DNA of 64,000 bases from Stromatinia cepivora (taxonomy: Eukaryota > Ascomycota > Leotiomycetes > Helotiales > Sclerotiniaceae): contig RCTD01000017.1 in NCBI GenBank assembly GCA_014898415.1, positions 929,001 to 993,000 of the forward strand, written 5' to 3'. Under the pieces are notes generated by a model. That model was not told the origin of the DNA. It did not search any database and saw only the letters and a list, made by a program, of their open reading frames with translations. Positions 59,771 to 64,000 of the stretch are shown in pieces. Position numbers and translations under genes: made by a program. The first letter of the stretch is position 1. Each line of letters starts with the position of its first letter.

Positions 59771-62700
59771 CTTTTCCCTCTTTTGGAATATATATTCTAT
59801 TTAATTTTAGAATAATTATAAAAAGTAAAAACCAAAAAGATCAAAAAATAATTAAACTAGAAAAAGCTAATTAAAATATCAACAAATTAGATTATCAACA
59901 ATTTTTAAGATTGTTTTAAAAAAATAATATATTTTAGATTTTTATTAATTTAAATCTATTTTTATTGTTTTTTTATCAAATTCGATAAAAGTTTTAAATT
60001 CCTAAGAAGCATTTTCATTATCCTTTTTATTTCCGGTCTTTTTTGAATGTTTAATTGAATACTTTATAATGAACTTTATATTTACAATCGGACTTTTTGA
60101 TGATTTCTGAATACAATTTGAATAACGAATAAAGGCTTTTGGTGTTATAAATTTTTGTTTAATATTAAAAAGATGATTTTTTCTTTTATTGTTAGATTTT
60201 ATAGAAAGCTTTTTTGTTAAAAAACGATTCATTTATTTTCTATCTAATTCATAATCCGGATTAGGGATTGAAATGATATTTTATATTCCAGAAGATTCAA
60301 TTGGGAATAGATTGAATAGTATTATAAATTGATTTTGAATTGGTTTTTACTTTGTAATTTCTTTTTTCTTTTTAATAAACTTTTTTGGTGTAAATTGAAA
60401 TTTCTTAATAAAAGATTCTTTGTCAATTAGATTTATAATCTTTCAATTACCAGTGTTTTCTTTATCAAGGAATTCATTATTTTCGAAATTTTTATTACAA
60501 AAAGCTTTTTGCTTTTATAAAAGTATATTATAATTTGTAAATAATAATCGATCTCTTTATTACTTTTCCTTATTTTAGAATACTTTAAATTAAATGATCA
60601 AATCTATTATTACAAGATTATACTATCGTTTATATTAAAATTCGAATTCATTATTATTAATTTTGAATAATCTATTTACTATTCCCTTTATAATATTAGA
60701 ATTCCAAAATAAGTATTCTAAAAAGATTATAGAAAAAAATCTTGTAGAACAAAATTGATATTAAAAAAAAAGGATTGAAGGATATAAAGACTTTCTTTAT
60801 TAAATTTGTTTAACTCAAAAAGAACAATTTGATTTTGAAAAGATCTCTAAAGATTTTCATAAAAATTATTATCCTTTATATTCTTTTCATTCAAAACTAT
60901 AATAAAATAGAAAATCGATATCAAAATCGATCCATAGGATTCAAAAGAACCAATATATTTCAAAATAATATTTAATTATATTACAATTATTCGGGATTCA
61001 GATTTAATCAAGATTCTTCAACAAAACTGATTCTTTTATTCAGCTTTTTAGAAAGCTTTTCTTTTTATTATTTAATCAAAATTATATTATAATTGATAAA
61101 TGAAAAAATGTTTCTTTAAAAATTCCCGAATTAAATTATCATTATTATCTAATTTATAAGGAATAAGGATTTGATATTCTTTATAAAAGCTTTTAATCGA
61201 TTCCCCTGATTTAGAAAGATTGATTATAATAGTTATTCTTTTTGAAATTTCTTTTCGTTTGCTTTTAGAAATTAAATAAAAAAGGTTAAAAAAGGGATAA
61301 TAGAGATTAAACTTTTTATTACAATTAGGAAAATACAATATAAATAAAGGTATTGATATAAAACAGAACTCTTTATTCTTTCGAATATAGATAACGGTAT
61401 ATTATAAAGTAAAATCGTATCTTAAAAGGAGTTGAATAATCGAAAAGTAGTAATTTAGAAACAGACCTTTTTTAAAAACTCTATAGAAATATTATTCATA
61501 AATAGTGAGAACATTTTCGCAAATATTTTACAAATCGAATCTATTTCTTTGTTTGAAGATATATTAAAACGAAAGGATATATAAAATAAATTAGTTCTCA
61601 AAAGATTCTTTATTTAATGATTCTAATAGAAAAAGATTATTTTTAAAAGTTTTATTAGAATTAGGGGAATAAAAGCTTTTTATAAAATCGAATTGATTAA
61701 GATCAAGGATTTGCTTTGATTGTTCTAAAATCAAGAATTGATATAGATGGAATTAAAGGTAGAATATCTCTATCAATCTTATTTCGTTAATATACTTTCG
61801 GTTTCTAATAATAATAGCCAATCTGTTTTGTAATTCTTTAATCGAAATATACTTCGATTTTAGATCGAAAAGCTTTGCTAGAGCATACAAATGATATATA
61901 TATAGAGTATCTATGGTGATTTGCTTTTTTAGTAATATAAGAATTTTCTATTTTATTTGGTTGATAATATATTTATCGTTTATTAAAAAATATTATCTTT
62001 TTTCAAGCTAATAATTTAAATTGTAAGAGTAGTTTTTCAGTTTTTATAAAGAATTTAAGATTATCTTAAAATTATCGGAGGCTGAATCGTTATTGTTTGA
62101 AATAAGCTTAATATTGTAATTAGTTGTATAATGACGAGGTATGAATTTGTTTAGAATAGATGAATGAAAAGAGGTTTTTTTTGAGAGATTAAAATGATAA
62201 TCTTTCTTTTTTCATTTGTTGATATTTGTAATTACAGATTCCGAAATTGATATAATCGTTTAAGAATGGAGAAATTAGTATATATAAAGGGTATCTAATA
62301 TAGCAATTACTTTTAATTATTTTTTAATATTAGATTCTTTTTCATTATTATTATTATTAAAGGATATTGGAGTAATTTCTATGGTAATTATTTTGTAGAT
62401 AAATTTATTTCTTTATTAAATTTCGAAAGAATTTTCGTTTTTATAATATTCTTTTAGAAATCTGAGATTATCAAGAATAAATCTATAGATTTTAAAGATA
62501 GAATTCTATATAAAATTATAAAAAAGAAGTATTTAATCTTTTTTATTCTTTGTATTGATTTTTATAATGAATTTATGTATAATATAGAAATTTACAAAAC
62601 TATACTTTTTAATTTTCTTATTTTTTTTTTGTATAAAATGTTTGGTTATATATTTGTTTAGAAACTTTATAAGGATTTGAAGATTAAAATGAAAGGTATA

Positions 62701-63321
62701 ATAGGTTATATCTATTTTTATTGAAATATTATTTAAATTTATATCTTTCAATTAAAAATAAACAAAAGTTTTTTTTTAAATAGTTATTTAAATTCTTTTA
62801 AGATTTTTAAGATCTTCTTTAGTTTTATTATAACATTATTTGATAAATTGAATTGTATTATTGTTTTTAGCAAAATAATTAGTTTTAGAGAAATCAATTG
62901 TTTTATAGAATTTCTAATCTTCGATTCGATTTCTTATTTTATTTGTAAAATCTTTAACAAAATCAGTAATATTTATAAAGTAATTAAATTACTATCCAAA
63001 AACGTTATATTTTTTCTTAACTTCAAGAATTTTAATAAATACAAATACTTCGATTTCATTGTTGAAAGAATGATTCTTATATTAGATAAAAAAAAGAATA
63101 TTATTGTTAGTAGAATAAAAGGTTATAGTTTGATTAGATTCTTCTTTAGATATTATATTAAAATTTAAATGAAAGTTTATATAAATAATAAAATAAATAT
63201 AAACAAAGAATTGATAATTTCAAATCAAATTATTAGAAAGAATAGATTTAAAAAGAAAATATTGAATTATTCAAATATTATTCAGGAATTGTTTGTAAAT
63301 TGTTCAAGAACAAAATCGATA
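59771..63321. other. AT-rich region between D LTR and repeat Y
   Basis: No domain recognised. Short frames at 60002-60232, 61087-61338 and 62533-62751 (minus) and 62848-63168 (plus) are Lys/Ile/Phe/Asn-rich without motifs. If the D LTR at 59478 is the left end of an element, this would be its interior, but nothing in it confirms that. Confidence 0.4.
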
Positions 63322-64000
63322 ATATAATAAGTTTTTTTCAAAAAAAATTCAAATATTCTTTCCCTTTTAAGAATTATAAAGCTTTCCTTATTAAACTTTT
63401 TAATTAGCAATCAAAAGTTTATAATAATAATTTCTTTTTAATTTATTATATTTGTTTTTTTCCTTTTGGTTTTATATTGTTTTATAATTGGATAAAGAAT
63501 AATCCTTGATTGTTTATTATTTTTTATTTAGAAAACTATAAATATTTAGAAACTCGATTTTTTTAATTTATCTATTTATATAAATCTTTAGAATTATTAT
63601 TTACAAAAAGATCTAAATATAAAATATATTTCTTGAAACAAATGTTTATATAGATTCTATTAAATAGAATATCATTTATTTCTTCAAAAGTATATATAGA
63701 AAAACTTTCCAACTTCTTTGTTATTTTGTAAGATCTATATTATTTGAAAGTAAGTTTTATATTACAAGATATATCGATTTTTGATCAAGGATTGTAATAT
63801 AGAATTATATTTTCAATTCGAATATTCTTATTTAATATTTTGCAATCAAGATTATATCGAAATTTATTATTTTCTCTATAGTATCATTTGTAAAGAATTA
63901 CTTTCTTAATATCTTTATTTAATATTTTTAATTATTATATTTTAATAACCAATAAATCTTTCTGGATTTGTATATTTTCCTAATCAAGAATCCTTTAAAT
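63322..64000. repeat. Dispersed repeat Y, copy 2
   Basis: It aligns with 2053-2731 without net length change and continues past the window end. Here the first bases (ATATAATAAG) are preceded by ordinary AT-rich sequence instead of a D LTR. Confidence 0.65.

Noticed and set aside
1..64000. tRNA or rRNA genes
   Set aside because: I looked for cloverleaf-type GC-rich stems and conserved rRNA stretches and saw none that I could support.

Overview
This window looks like one AT-rich block of a filamentous ascomycete (Pezizomycotina-type) nuclear genome. Most of it is very AT-rich and nearly free of intact reading frames. Repeats aligned against each other inside the window differ mainly by C-to-T and G-to-A changes, which is the signature of repeat-induced point mutation (RIP). 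The one balanced-composition island (about 12.6-18.2 kb) carries a gene with short GT-AG introns typical of fungi. The sequence alone does not identify the species. All assignments were made by eye from the sequence; domain calls on RIP-degraded frames rest on recognisable motifs, not on searches.

Layout. (1) 1-4612: two copies of an LTR family (here 'D', 292 bp) with shared internal sequence, a gypsy integrase fragment, and a repeat 'Y' that recurs at the right edge. (2) 4613-10934: a minus-strand Ty1/copia element ('E'), cut off on its left by the D LTR. (3) 12.6-18.1 kb: gene island with a terminal exon of an unknown gene, a hAT-type MITE with perfect 12-bp inverted ends and an 8-bp target duplication, a four-exon gene for a HerA/FtsK-like P-loop ATPase on the minus strand, and a paralogue of the MITE's empty insertion site. 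(4) 18136-32317: a Ty3/gypsy chromovirus ('A') interrupted by a copia element ('C1', 21644-27118) and a small LTR element ('B', 27908-29581). (5) 32318-35601: AT-rich spacer with a second MITE copy and a degraded unknown coding fragment. (6) 35602-49344: a full-length copia 'E' element containing a second C copy ('C2', minus strand, 42478-47957). (7) 49542-49823: a solo LTR of family A. (8) 49.8-57.6 kb: AT-rich sequence with hairpins, a poly-G tract, a 115-bp tandem repeat and an unrecognised pseudogene. (9) 57634-59770: a copia C fragment abutting a D LTR. (10) 59771-64000: AT-rich sequence ending in repeat Y.

The nesting is supported by target-site duplications found on both sides of C1 (TAATA), B (ATTAT), C2 (CTTTT), E (ATTTA), the solo A LTR (ATACT) and both MITEs (CCCTAGAG and ATAATAGA). 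The order of events is therefore: A before C1 and B, and E before C2. RIP is heavy inside the elements and visibly weaker at their outermost edges. Only the ATPase gene looks intact. The most unusual points are the MITE pair with its internal 82-bp unit and empty-site paralogue, the HerA-like ATPase, the RIP edge effect, the chimeric gag-like/integrase junction near 3.13 kb, and a 22-bp perfect hairpin in the chromovirus tail.
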